A stretch of 14,438 bases of DNA. Origin: Clostridia bacterium. GTDB taxonomy: Bacteria; Bacillota; Clostridia; Christensenellales; Borkfalkiaceae. Shown here piece by piece: positions 6,345-13,410 of the stretch (position 1 is the stretch's first letter; each line of letters begins with the position of its first letter). A model generated the notes under the pieces. The model saw only the letters and a program-made list of their open reading frames with translations, ran no database searches and was not told the origin of the DNA. The stretch covers positions 1 through 14,438 of the forward strand of contig CAAFYG010000087.1 of assembly GCA_900767195.1 (NCBI GenBank), in the 5' to 3' direction. Made by a program: the position numbers and the translations under genes.

Positions 6345-6860
6345 ATGATCCGTGCGATACTGCATGTAGATAAAAAATGGGGAATCGGCAAGAAAAACAC
6401 GCTGATGTTTTCGCTGCCGCTCGATATGAAATTTTTCCGCGAAACCACTTCGGGGCATACGGTGGTACTCGGCGAAAACACGCTGAAATCTTTTCCGGGG
6501 GGCAAGCCGCTGAAAAACCGGCGGCATATCGTGCTTTCGCCGGGGGCGGAGAGAGACGATTGCGAGATTGTGAGAAATCTCGAAGAGGCGAAAGCGGCGA
6601 TGCGGCGCGCGGAAGAGGACGGCGAGGACGTGTACGTGATCGGCGGCGCTTCGGTGTACAGGCAGCTTCTGCCCTATTGCGGCGAGGTGTACGTGACGAA
6701 AGTGGACGCGGACGGCGGGGCGGATACGTTCTTTCCGAATCTCGACGTAGCGGACGACGAAAAGAATTTTTCGTGTGTAAAAAAAAGCGAGCCGCAGGAA
6801 GATAACGGGTATACAATCACGTTCTGCACCTATAAAAACAACGCGCCGTTGCCGCTGTGA
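6345..6860 (+). CDS. dfrA: Dihydrofolate reductase
   Basis: DfrA reduces dihydrofolate to tetrahydrofolate with NADPH, closing the cycle opened by ThyA. The protein is 171 aa, a normal length for bacterial DHFR. The order of motifs is right: WGIGKKNTLMFSLP (12-25, the substrate loop), Asp27 in PLDMKFF at the catalytic carboxylate position, VVLGENTLKSFPGGKPL (40-56, the NADPH/Thr-Arg region, here with Glu-Asn rather than the usual Arg-x-Thr), RRHIVLS (59-65), and YVIGGASVYRQLLPY (97-111, the NADPH-binding Gly-Gly). The usual Trp of the LPW motif is Leu. A good ribosome site (AAGAAGG, 6332-6338) precedes the ATG by 6 bases. It is probably co-transcribed with thyA. Confidence 0.93.
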   Translation: MIRAILHVDKKWGIGKKNTLMFSLPLDMKFFRETTSGHTVVLGENTLKSFPGGKPLKNRRHIVLSPGAERDDCEIVRNLEEAKAAMRRAEEDGEDVYVIGGASVYRQLLPYCGEVYVTKVDADGGADTFFPNLDVADDEKNFSCVKKSEPQEDNGYTITFCTYKNNAPLPL

Positions 6861-6870
6861 CGGCGTTTTA
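6844..6870 (+). terminator. Candidate terminator at the end of dfrA
   Basis: CGCCGT (6844-6849) pairs with ACGGCG (6860-6865) around a 10-base loop, followed by TTTTATCTTGTTTTT. The stem overlaps the dfrA stop codon. It is short but GC-rich, and its place before the typA promoter is sensible. Confidence 0.5.
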
Positions 6871-6945
6871 TCTTGTTTTTGGCGTACGTTCGGGCAAAAA
6901 ACGGCGAAAAAAGTAAAAAAATCTTTGCAAGGCGGTGAAAAATCG

Positions 6946-6974
6946 TTGCCAAAGACGAGAAAAAGGTATAAAAT
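6946..6974 (+). promoter_or_regulatory. sigmaA promoter of typA
   Basis: The promoter has a -35 TTGCCA (6946-6951), a 17-bp spacer and a -10 TAAAAT (6969-6974). The start near 6981 gives a leader of about 32 bases to the GTG at 7013. The ATG at 6935 of the same frame lies upstream of this promoter and is therefore unlikely. Confidence 0.62.
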
Positions 6975-7012
6975 ATTCTGCGTATATAATTTTAAGACTT
7001 GGAGATAAAAAA

Positions 7013-8842
7013 GTGATCAGAGAAGATTTAAGAAACGTGGCGATCATCGCGCACGTAGACCACGGCAAAACCACACTTGTAAATCAGATGTTGCAGCAGG
7101 GCGGCATGTTCCGCGAAAATCAGCAGGTGCAGGATCGCGTGATGGACTCGAACGCGCTGGAACGCGAACGCGGCATTACCATTCTTGCAAAGAATACTTC
7201 CGCGCATTACAAGGGCGTGAAAATCAATATTGTGGACACGCCGGGGCATGCGGATTTCTCGGGCGAAGTTGAGCGCGTTTTAAAGATGGTGAACGGCGCG
7301 CTGATTCTTGTGGACGCGGCGGAAGGGCCTTTGCCGCAGACGCGCTTTGTGATGCAGAAGGCTCTGGAACTCGGCTTGAAGCTGATTATCGTGATCAACA
7401 AAGTGGATCGTCCGGACGCACGGATTTCGGAAGTGGTGGACGAAGTGCTGGAACTCATGATGGATCTCGACGCCACGGACGAGCAGCTGGAAAGCCCGAT
7501 TGTGTATTGCTGCGGCAGAACGGGAACGTCTTCTCTGACGCCCGATAAGCAAGAGCCGAATTTAAACCCCTTGTTCGATACGATTTTATCGCACATTCCG
7601 CCGATGGATATGGACGTGGACGGGCCTACGCAGCTGCTTGTATCGTGCATCGACTACAACGAGTTTGTGGGGCGGATCGGGATCGGCAGGATCGAGCGTG
7701 GCGTGGCGCGTACGAACGAGCCTGTTTCGGTGTGCAATTTCAACGATAAAAAGGTGCGCACGAATCAGAAAATCGTGAATTTGTATCAGATCGAGGGTTT
7801 GGAGCGCGTGCCTGTGGAAACGGCGAAAGCGGGCGATATCGTGGTGTTTTCGGGCATTGACGGCTTGAATATCGGCGATACCGTGTGCCGCCCGGACGCG
7901 GTTGAGCCTGTGCAGTTTGTGAAAATCGAAGATCCGACGGTGGAAATGACGTTTTCGGTGAACGACAGTCCGTTTGCGGGGAAAGAAGGAAAATTCGTGA
8001 CGACGCGGCAGCTGCGCGAGCGACTTTATAAAGAGCTTTTGCGCGACGTTTCGTTGCGGGTGAACGATACGGACAGCGCAGATTCGTTCCGCGTGTGCGG
8101 CAGGGGCGAAATGCACCTTTCGATTCTGATTGAAACGATGCGCCGCGAGGGGTATGAATTTCAGGTTTCCACGCCGCGCGTATTATATAAGGAAATCGAC
8201 GGGGTGCGGCACGAGCCGATCGAACGGCTGGTGGTGGACGTTCCCGAAGATATGACGGGGCCTGTGTTCTCGGCGATGGGCAACAGAAAAGGTACGCTTT
8301 TGCACATGAACGCGATGGGAAGTCGTATGCGGCTGGAATTTGCCGTGCCGGCGCGCGGACTTTTCGGGTATAAGAGCGAGTTTTTAACCGATACCAAAGG
8401 TCAGGGCATTATGAATTCTATTTTCTACGGCTACGAGCCGTACAAAGGGGATATGCAGCGCAGAAATACGGGTTCGCTTGTGGCGTTTGAAACGGGCGAA
8501 GCGGTGACTTACGGTCTTTTCAACGCGCAGGGCAGAGGCACGCTGTTTATTACGCCCGGCACGCCCGTGTACGAAGGCATGGTGATAGGCTACACCAACC
8601 TTGCGGACGATATCAACGTGAACGTGTGCAAGACGAAGCATCTGACGAATACGCGTTCTTCAAACAGCGACGACGCGCTGACGCTGATTCCCGTGAGCAA
8701 AATGAGTCTGGAAGAATGTCTTGAATTTATCAACGACGACGAGCTTTTGGAAGTGACGCCGAAGTCGCTGCGTATCCGCAAGCGGATTTTAGACAGCGAG
8801 CTGAGAGCAAAGGCGCGGTTTAAGGAAAAGAATCTGAAATAA
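7013..8842 (+). CDS. typA: Ribosome-associated GTPase TypA/BipA
   Basis: TypA is a translational GTPase related to EF-G that acts on the ribosome during stress and cold, including assembly roles. With the GTG start at 7013 (ribosome site GGAG, 7001-7004) it has 609 aa, the usual TypA length. GTPase motifs are complete: G1 AHVDHGKTT (13-21), G2 RGITI, G3 DTPGHADF, G4 NKVDRP. The G5 region reads YCCGRTGTSS instead of the SA-containing form of E. coli. Then come the beta-barrel domain II, an EF-G-like domain (CGRGEMHLSILIETMRREG), and the TypA-specific C-terminal domain (RGTLFITPGTPVYEGMVIG, ending in SLRIRKRILDSELRAK). It has its own promoter and a possible terminator after it. Confidence 0.96.
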   Translation: MIREDLRNVAIIAHVDHGKTTLVNQMLQQGGMFRENQQVQDRVMDSNALERERGITILAKNTSAHYKGVKINIVDTPGHADFSGEVERVLKMVNGALILVDAAEGPLPQTRFVMQKALELGLKLIIVINKVDRPDARISEVVDEVLELMMDLDATDEQLESPIVYCCGRTGTSSLTPDKQEPNLNPLFDTILSHIPPMDMDVDGPTQLLVSCIDYNEFVGRIGIGRIERGVARTNEPVSVCNFNDKKVRTNQKIVNLYQIEGLERVPVETAKAGDIVVFSGIDGLNIGDTVCRPDAVEPVQFVKIEDPTVEMTFSVNDSPFAGKEGKFVTTRQLRERLYKELLRDVSLRVNDTDSADSFRVCGRGEMHLSILIETMRREGYEFQVSTPRVLYKEIDGVRHEPIERLVVDVPEDMTGPVFSAMGNRKGTLLHMNAMGSRMRLEFAVPARGLFGYKSEFLTDTKGQGIMNSIFYGYEPYKGDMQRRNTGSLVAFETGEAVTYGLFNAQGRGTLFITPGTPVYEGMVIGYTNLADDINVNVCKTKHLTNTRSSNSDDALTLIPVSKMSLEECLEFINDDELLEVTPKSLRIRKRILDSELRAKARFKEKNLK

Positions 8843-8860
8843 AACGGAAGAACGTATATG

Positions 8861-8957
8861 ACGGCGGAGCGGGTTTAATATTCGGTTGACGGAATGAGAA
8901 CAAGATTTTTTTCGTTCGGCTACGGAAATCGGTTATGAAACACTCCCGCCGTTTTTT
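8861..8957 (+). terminator. Possible long-loop terminator after typA
   Basis: ACGGCGGAG (8861-8869) can pair with CTCCCGCCGT (8943-8952) with one bulged base, and six Ts follow. The intervening loop is about 73 bases and includes a weaker GATTT/AAATC stem. The T-tract directly after a GC-rich arm is suggestive, but such a long loop makes this uncertain. The 141-base gap holds no other coding signal. Confidence 0.35.
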
Positions 8958-8983
8958 AAAATTTCCGTAAAAACGAGGGTAAA

Positions 8984-9889
8984 ATGAGAGAGTATTACGT
9001 TTGGTTTTTAAAAGAATTTAACTTCCCCGAAGACGCCGCGCGGGAATTGACGGAAGCTTACGATAAAATTTATGCGGATCGGTCGGTTTCCGCTTGTTTT
9101 AACGAAATTATCGATCGGTATCGGAAAAATCCGGACGCCGACGTGAAAAAAATGATTGCCGACGTACAGGCTTTGCAAGGCGCGGACATACACCCTTATA
9201 CGCTTGCTTTGATTCTGCTGATTGTTCTTTCGTCGTATCTGAAAGATAGGTACATAGAAAGAAATTTACCTGCGGAAATATGGAAAAATTCGATGGCGGA
9301 TCTTTTGTATAAATGCGTCGAATGTAAGTTGGTTTATAACGTATGGGGCGTTTTTACGGACTGGTTTGCGGCTTTTTTCTATTTCGGCAGATTTGCTTTG
9401 GGACGGCTGCAATTTGAAATCGGGCGCGCTTCGAAAGATTACGTCGGCTTGAATTTTACGTTGAAAAAGGGTGAAAAAGTGCTGAGCGTACATATTCCGC
9501 GCACGGGATCGCGGCTTTCGCGAGAGGAACAAGTAGAAGCGTATCGGCAGGCGGCGGAATTTTTTAAGCCGTATTTCGGGAACGATAAAATCGTATTTTG
9601 TTGCAATTCGTGGCTGTTATTTCCGCCCGTAAAACAAATGTTATCGGGTACGTCGAATTTAGCGGCTTTTATTTCCGATTACGAGGTGTTGGAAACGGGA
9701 CTTTACGACGATTTTTACGAATGGGCATGGCGGCTTTACGATTCGGGCGAAAAAGATATCGACAAATTGCCGCAAAATACTTCGCTTCGCAGGAATTATG
9801 CAGAGTATATTAAGTCCGGAAAAAAATCGGGGTGGGGGTTCGGCGCTTTTATTTATGAGCCTCGGCAAGGCTTCGATATTGAAAAGTAA
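8984..9889 (+). CDS. Acyltransferase-domain protein (GNAT-like C-terminal domain)
   Basis: The protein is 301 aa and soluble apart from one hydrophobic helix (residues 72-86). The N-terminal half is helical (an unnamed helical domain that goes with this family). The C-terminal half, KVLSVHIPRTGSRLSREEQVEAYRQAAEFF (about 165-194), then VFCCNSWLLFPPVKQML and SGTSNLAAFISDYEV (204-235), matches the conserved block of clostridial proteins annotated as acyltransferase domain-containing, with a GNAT-like C-terminal fold (PF18164 style: HIP, SWLL-P, SN-F). The reaction and substrate are not established. The ribosome site is GAGGG, 5 bases before ATG. It sits alone between typA and the sporulation block, with 130 bases to yabP, so an operon link is unsure. 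Confidence 0.7.
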   Translation: MREYYVWFLKEFNFPEDAARELTEAYDKIYADRSVSACFNEIIDRYRKNPDADVKKMIADVQALQGADIHPYTLALILLIVLSSYLKDRYIERNLPAEIWKNSMADLLYKCVECKLVYNVWGVFTDWFAAFFYFGRFALGRLQFEIGRASKDYVGLNFTLKKGEKVLSVHIPRTGSRLSREEQVEAYRQAAEFFKPYFGNDKIVFCCNSWLLFPPVKQMLSGTSNLAAFISDYEVLETGLYDDFYEWAWRLYDSGEKDIDKLPQNTSLRRNYAEYIKSGKKSGWGFGAFIYEPRQGFDIEK

Positions 9890-9977
9890 GGTGAAATTAA
9901 GGGCGGAAAGAAAGGGAATCCCGAAAGAGAAACGGCGAAGTATTTACGATTTATTGAAAAATTTTTGAAAATTTTTT

Positions 9978-10001
9978 CCGCCGCTTCATATCGGGCGGCG
10001 G
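9978..10001 (+). other. GC-rich stem-loop before yabP
   Basis: CCGCCGC (9978-9984) pairs with GCGGCGG (9995-10001) around a 10-base loop. Only TTT follows, so it is a weak terminator candidate for the upstream gene. It overlaps the candidate sigmaE promoter, so it may instead have no RNA role at all. Confidence 0.4.
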
Positions 10002-10014
10002 TTTCGCATACGAT
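9986..10014 (+). promoter_or_regulatory. sigmaE-like sporulation promoter for yabP
   Basis: TCATATC (9986-9992), a 14-bp spacer and CATACGAT (10007-10014) closely match the sigmaE consensus known from Bacillus (KMATATT, 14-15 bp, CATACAHT), with one mismatch in each box. It would start transcription near 10020-10022, at the yabP start codon itself. Both the match and the gene behind it fit mother-cell sporulation control, but the very short leader is odd. Confidence 0.5.
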
Positions 10015-10019
10015 AAGGT

Positions 10020-10271
10020 ATGCAGGAAGTAAATCATTCAATTCAGATCGACAACAGAAAAATCGTGACGGCGACGGGCGTAGAAGCCGTGAAAAGTTTT
10101 TCGCCTTCCAAAATCGAGTTGAGCCTTGCGGGATCGAAAACCACTCTGACGTTTTTCGGCAGCGATTTTAAAATCACCGGGTTTTCGAAGGAAAGCGGTA
10201 CGTTCCGCGCGGGCGGTGCGGTCGATTCGTTTCGCTACGGCGGTTCGCTTCGATCGAAGCTTTTCCGCTGA
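10020..10271 (+). CDS. yabP: Sporulation protein YabP
   Basis: The protein is 83 aa. It matches the YabP family (PF07873, shared with YqfC): HSIQIDNRKIVTATGVEAVKSFSPSKIELSL in the first half, then LTFFGSDFKITGFSKESGTFRAGGAVDSFRY and a basic end, SLRSKLFR. In B. subtilis, YabP and YabQ are needed for spore coat/cortex formation and are made in the mother cell. The order yabP-yabQ-divIC is the same as in B. subtilis, which strongly supports the call. The start is unusual: AAGG lies only one base before the ATG, too close for normal use, and AGGAAG lies inside the gene (10024-10029). The downstream gene begins 18 bases after the stop. Confidence 0.88.
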   Translation: MQEVNHSIQIDNRKIVTATGVEAVKSFSPSKIELSLAGSKTTLTFFGSDFKITGFSKESGTFRAGGAVDSFRYGGSLRSKLFR

Positions 10272-10289
10272 CGGCGGCGCAGGGTTTGT

Positions 10290-10709
10290 ATGGATTCGGC
10301 GGCGCAGCTTCCCGCGTTTTTGTGCCTTGCGGCGGCAGGCGCGGCGGCGGGATTTATCTATGATTTTCTTTCTCCGCTGCGATTTTCGAAAATTTCCGCC
10401 GTGATTGCGGACTTGCTGTTTTTCGCGATGGCGGCGGCGTTATACCTTTTCACCGCCACGATTTGCCGGTTGCCGGGGTTTCGCTTGTACGCGTATTTCG
10501 CATTAGCGGCGGGCTTTATAATATATTCGAAAAGTATGCGTTCAGCAGTTGCATTTTTTCGGAAAATGTGCTATAATAGTTACGAAAAGGCGCGAAAAAA
10601 GGTGTTTCAGCCTGTTTTTAACGCACTTATCACACGGATTTCACTAAAAAAACAAAAGTGGAAAGCCGAGAGCAAAAAAAGAGAAAAGAAAAAACGAAAA
10701 AATTTTTGA
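10290..10709 (+). CDS. yabQ: Sporulation protein YabQ
   Basis: The protein is 139 aa with three likely membrane helices (about residues 7-27, 38-58 and 66-82). The YabQ-family block (PF09578) is visible: GAAAGFIYDFLSPLRF, DLLFF, LYLF, and RLYAYFALAAGFIIYS. The C-terminal tail is strongly basic (KKQKWKAESKKREKKKRKNF), cytoplasmic and A-rich at DNA level. YabQ is a membrane protein required for spore cortex formation in B. subtilis. It lies between yabP and divIC as in Bacillus. The coding sequence contains a strong sigmaA promoter (10549-10577) that probably serves divIC. The ribosome site (AGGGT, 10281-10285) is short but present. Confidence 0.88.
   Translation: MDSAAQLPAFLCLAAAGAAAGFIYDFLSPLRFSKISAVIADLLFFAMAAALYLFTATICRLPGFRLYAYFALAAGFIIYSKSMRSAVAFFRKMCYNSYEKARKKVFQPVFNALITRISLKKQKWKAESKKREKKKRKNF
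10549..10577 (+). promoter_or_regulatory. Strong sigmaA promoter inside yabQ (for divIC)
   Basis: TTGCAT (10549-10554), an exact 17-bp spacer and a perfect extended -10 TGC-TATAAT (10569-10577) lie inside the yabQ coding region. Transcription would begin near 10584, about 190 bases before divIC. It would let the division gene be expressed in growing cells when the sporulation promoter is silent. Confidence 0.65.
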
Positions 10710-10711
10710 TT

Positions 10712-10728
10712 TCCGGTGAGAAACCGGA
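10712..10728 (+). other. Small stem-loop in the yabQ-divIC gap
   Basis: TCCGGT (10712-10717) and ACCGGA (10723-10728) are perfect arms around GAGAA. No T-tract follows, so it is not a terminator. It may be a stabilising or processing element in the divIC leader, or chance. Confidence 0.3.
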
Positions 10729-10776
10729 GCGCACGCGCGGAAAGAAAACAGACGGCGCGAGGAAAAAGGTTGGCTT

Positions 10777-11037
10777 ATGACTCAAGAAAAGATGAAAAGA
10801 ACGGTGATCGCTTCCGTAGTGGCCGCAACGCTTCTGGTTGTGGTGCTGCTTGCCGTGCTTATTTATCAGCTCGTTTCGATTGCGGTGTATAACAAACGCA
10901 TTTCGAAAATCGAACAGGAAATCGCAGACTATCAGGAAACGATAGATAAACAGGAAGATAATCTGGATTTTTATCTTTCCGAGGTAGGAAAAGAACATTT
11001 GCTTTACGGTTACGGCTGGTGTAAAAAAAATAAGTAG
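10777..11037 (+). CDS. divIC: Septum formation initiator DivIC/FtsB family
   Basis: The protein is 86 aa. It has a short cytoplasmic tail (MTQEKMKRT), one membrane helix (about 9-33, rich in V, L and A), then a coiled coil (38-66, KRISKIEQEIADYQETIDKQEDN) and a short end, GKEHLLYGYGWCKKNK, where the family usually has a REKLGYVKPGE-like motif. DivIC links with FtsL and DivIB in the divisome and activates septal wall synthesis. Its place after yabP-yabQ is conserved in Bacillus and Clostridia. GAGGAAAAAGG upstream of ATG 10777 can act as the ribosome site. The 187 bases after it hold no convincing gene. Confidence 0.83.
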   Translation: MTQEKMKRTVIASVVAATLLVVVLLAVLIYQLVSIAVYNKRISKIEQEIADYQETIDKQEDNLDFYLSEVGKEHLLYGYGWCKKNK

Positions 11038-11224
11038 GTTGCGGCGTCGGTGAGTGAATCGCGGTTATGGTCGGCGATGGACGAGCGGCAAGCATTTGCC
11101 CCCGGCAAGCGGTTGGCGGCAAGGCGCGGCGCGGATTTAAAAGGGCGGATATGAAGCGCGGATCGAACGGTGCTGCCGAAACGAGAGAACGTGAATAAAG
11201 CGGCGATTCGAAAGGAAAAAACAG

Positions 11225-12121
11225 ATGAATAAAGAAACGTTCCGCGGAAAAAGCGCGGTGATCGACGTGGGATCGAATTCCGTTCGCCTGATGTTTGTGG
11301 CGGGCGGAAAAGTTTTATATAAAACGCTTGAAACAACGCGGCTCGGCGAGGGACTGGCATTTTCTTCGCGGCTGAAAGACGAGGCGATGCGGCGCACGGC
11401 GGAGGCGATTTCCGCGTTTGTTGCGCGGGGGAAAGCCGAAGGCGCGCAGCGGGTGTATGCTTACGCCACGGCGGCGGTGAGAGAAGCGGAAAATCGTGAG
11501 GAATTCCGTGCGCTCGTGCGAAATTTATGCGGCGCGGAATTGGAAGTGATCGGCGGAGAAGAGGAAGCGGCGCTCGGCATGGACGGCGCGCTGAAAGGCG
11601 CGGACGGCGCAACGATCGACGTCGGCGGCGCGAGTACCGAAATTGCGGTGCGCTCGGGCGGAAAAACGGCGTATAAAAAGAGTGTTCCCGTGGGCGTAGT
11701 GCGGATCAAGGATTTGTGCGGTCGCGACGTGGCGGCGATTAAAAATCTGTGTGAAAAGTATGTAAGCGGTTTTATCGACGCGAAAACGGTTATAAAACAA
11801 GCGGGGGGGAAGGCGATTGCGATCGGCGGCACGGCCACCACGCTCGGCGCGAGAAAGGCGGGCTTGAAAGAGTACGACGGCGCGAAAGTGACGGGCGTTC
11901 CGCTCACGCAAAGCGACTTGCGCGGGTATGCAAAGGCGTTTCTGGCGTTGCCCGTCGGCGAGATCGAAAAATTGCCATGTATGCCGAAAAAGCGCGCGGA
12001 CGTGATCGGCGGCGGCGCGGCATGGCTGTACGCGATCGCCGAATATCTCGATTTATCCGAAATACTCGTGAGCGACGAGGATAATCTTGAAGGATACGCG
12101 CGGAAAGTCGGGATTTTGTAA
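11225..12121 (+). CDS. Ppx/GppA-family phosphatase
   Basis: The protein is 298 aa with the single ASKHA-fold core of the family (PF02541), so it lacks the HD-like C-terminal half of E. coli Ppx. Motifs in order: VIDVGSNSVRLM (12-23, phosphate loop 1), TAAVREAENR (82-91), GGEEEAALG (110-118, holding the catalytic Glu), TIDVGGASTEIAV (130-142, phosphate loop 2), and AIAIGGTATTLGA (197-209). Family members split polyphosphate or convert pppGpp to ppGpp; sequence alone does not decide which. The gene downstream but one encodes an alarmone synthetase, which favours a nucleotide role as inference. AAAGGAAAA before ATG 11225 is the ribosome site. It often follows divIC in Clostridia. Confidence 0.87.
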   Translation: MNKETFRGKSAVIDVGSNSVRLMFVAGGKVLYKTLETTRLGEGLAFSSRLKDEAMRRTAEAISAFVARGKAEGAQRVYAYATAAVREAENREEFRALVRNLCGAELEVIGGEEEAALGMDGALKGADGATIDVGGASTEIAVRSGGKTAYKKSVPVGVVRIKDLCGRDVAAIKNLCEKYVSGFIDAKTVIKQAGGKAIAIGGTATTLGARKAGLKEYDGAKVTGVPLTQSDLRGYAKAFLALPVGEIEKLPCMPKKRADVIGGGAAWLYAIAEYLDLSEILVSDEDNLEGYARKVGIL

Positions 12122-12126
12122 AGCTC

Positions 12127-12147
12127 AAAATTCAGCAGCTGAATTTT
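12127..12147. other. 21-bp near-perfect palindrome between ppx and the M50 gene
   Basis: AAAATTCAGC (12127-12136) and GCTGAATTTT (12138-12147) are perfect 10-bp inverted arms around one A. It starts 5 bases after the ppx stop. As RNA it would form a hairpin ending in Us with no clear U-tail, so it may be a weak terminator or, as DNA, a dimeric protein-binding site. Confidence 0.5.
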
Positions 12148-12181
12148 AACCGTAGAATTTGCAGCGGGCGGAGGAAAGACG

Positions 12182-13333
12182 GTGACGAAAAGATTTTGGA
12201 AAAACGCATACGCGGTTCTGCTTGCGCTCTCGTGCGCGGCGGGGTTTGTTCTGGCGGCGTATTTTGCTTATTCCGAACGTTCGGGGAGCGGCGCGGCGGG
12301 ACTGTGGGCATGTATTGCGGGCGGCGCGCTGTCTTTGGCTCTTGCGCCGTTTTTTCATGAAATCGGGCATATCGTTTTTGCAAAAGCGAACGGATTTAAC
12401 ATAGTTTATTGGAAAATTTTCGTGCTGAAAGGCGATTTCACGGGCAAAAAGGGGCGGGTTTCTTTCTGTTCTCCGTTTGAAGCCGAGCAGGTGCAGGCTG
12501 CCCCGAAGCACGCGTATGCCGATATGAAAAAACGGTCGGCGGCGTACACGCTCGGCGGACTTGTTTTCGGCGGAGCGTTTTTGTTGATTGCCCTGATTCC
12601 GGCGGTGATATTGCGGTCGAACGGGAGTGTGGGGGCGTATGCGTTTTTCGGCGCGTTGCCGTATGCGGCGTATCTCTTATTGCTGAATTTGCCGCCTTTC
12701 GAATACGCGGGCGGAAAGACGGATATGCGGGTGTTTTACGAGCTGAAAACGGACAAGCCGTGCGGCGTGCGGCTGATTGCCGCGATGAACGCGCAGGGCG
12801 AGCTGGCGGAAGGTAAGCCGTATTCCGGAATCGATCGGGCGTACCTTGAAAATCTGCCCGCGATCGCCGAGGACGAGCCGCTTTTTACAATGAACGAATT
12901 TTATCTGTATTTCGCGGCGGCGGAAACGCGCGACTACGAAACGGCGGCGAAGCATATTAACCGTATCGCCGCCTTATCGCCTTATTTATCGGCGAAAGAA
13001 CAGCGCGCCGCGCTCTGCGAGCTGACGTATTTAAATGCGATTTTAAACGACGAAACACAGGCAAAAAAGTGCTATGCCGCGCTTTGCGGCAATTCGGCTT
13101 GCCGTTCGGACGCAGGCGGCAATTCGGCTTGCGACGACGGTGCGGAATCTTTTTTAACGAGTGCGGAAAATCGGGCGGCTGCGGCATATTATGTATTGCG
13201 GGGCGATTTTGCGCGGTCGGCGCGGTATGCGGAAGCGGCGGTTACGGCGGCGAAAAACGAGAAGTTTGCGGGTGCGGCGGAAAGCGAAAAATTGCTTTTA
13301 TCGCCCGTGCGGGAAAAACTGCGTCCGGCATAA
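12182..13333 (+). CDS. M50-like site-2-type membrane metalloprotease with helical C-terminal domain
   Basis: The protein is 383 aa with a GTG start and a good ribosome site (GGAGG, 12170-12174). It has membrane segments at about 8-30, 38-57, 122-144 and 152-172. The zinc-ligand motif HEIGH lies at residues 59-63 at the end of helix 2, as in the M50 family, followed by AKANGFNIVYW. The second motif, normally NxxPxxxLDGG, appears as LNLPPFEYAGGKTD (168-181), with the Asp displaced. After residue 190 the protein is soluble and helical, with TPR-like repeats (for example YLYFAAAETRDYETAAKHINRI and YYVLRGDFARSARYAEAAV). It contains a 10-residue tandem repeat. It may sense or cut a membrane regulator; the substrate is unknown. 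It lies between ppx and relQ. Confidence 0.75.
   Translation: MTKRFWKNAYAVLLALSCAAGFVLAAYFAYSERSGSGAAGLWACIAGGALSLALAPFFHEIGHIVFAKANGFNIVYWKIFVLKGDFTGKKGRVSFCSPFEAEQVQAAPKHAYADMKKRSAAYTLGGLVFGGAFLLIALIPAVILRSNGSVGAYAFFGALPYAAYLLLLNLPPFEYAGGKTDMRVFYELKTDKPCGVRLIAAMNAQGELAEGKPYSGIDRAYLENLPAIAEDEPLFTMNEFYLYFAAAETRDYETAAKHINRIAALSPYLSAKEQRAALCELTYLNAILNDETQAKKCYAALCGNSACRSDAGGNSACDDGAESFLTSAENRAAAAYYVLRGDFARSARYAEAAVTAAKNEKFAGAAESEKLLLSPVREKLRPA
13086..13132 (+). repeat. In-frame 30-bp tandem repeat in the M50 gene
   Basis: A 17-bp identical segment (GCGGCAATTCGGCTTGC) occurs at 13086-13102 and again at 13116-13132. The offset is 30 bp, so it adds ten residues in frame (GNSAC twice, residues 303-307 and 313-317). 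It sits in a loop between helical repeats of the C-terminal domain. Confidence 0.85.
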
Positions 13334-13410
13334 AGTGCGAGCAAAACGCGTGATACAAGAAACCGGGGTGCGACAAGGCGCGGCGCGTAGGGCGCGAAGG
13401 GGGAATCGAT

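Noticed and set aside
6247..6816. Minus-strand 189-codon ORF opposite dfrA
   Set aside because: It is a shadow frame rich in Pro/Arg, with the DHFR motifs plainly on the plus strand.
6935..7012. Upstream ATG start of typA adding 26 residues
   Set aside because: It lies before the likely -10 box, and the resulting residues are not found in TypA. GTG 7013 with GGAG gives the standard 609-aa protein.
8886..8914. TTGACG as a -35 box for the acyltransferase gene
   Set aside because: No acceptable -10 box lies 16-19 bp downstream.
11067..11198. 43-codon ATG ORF in the divIC-ppx gap
   Set aside because: It has no ribosome site, an Arg/Gly/Ala-rich low-information composition expected from GC-rich spacer, and no family resemblance.
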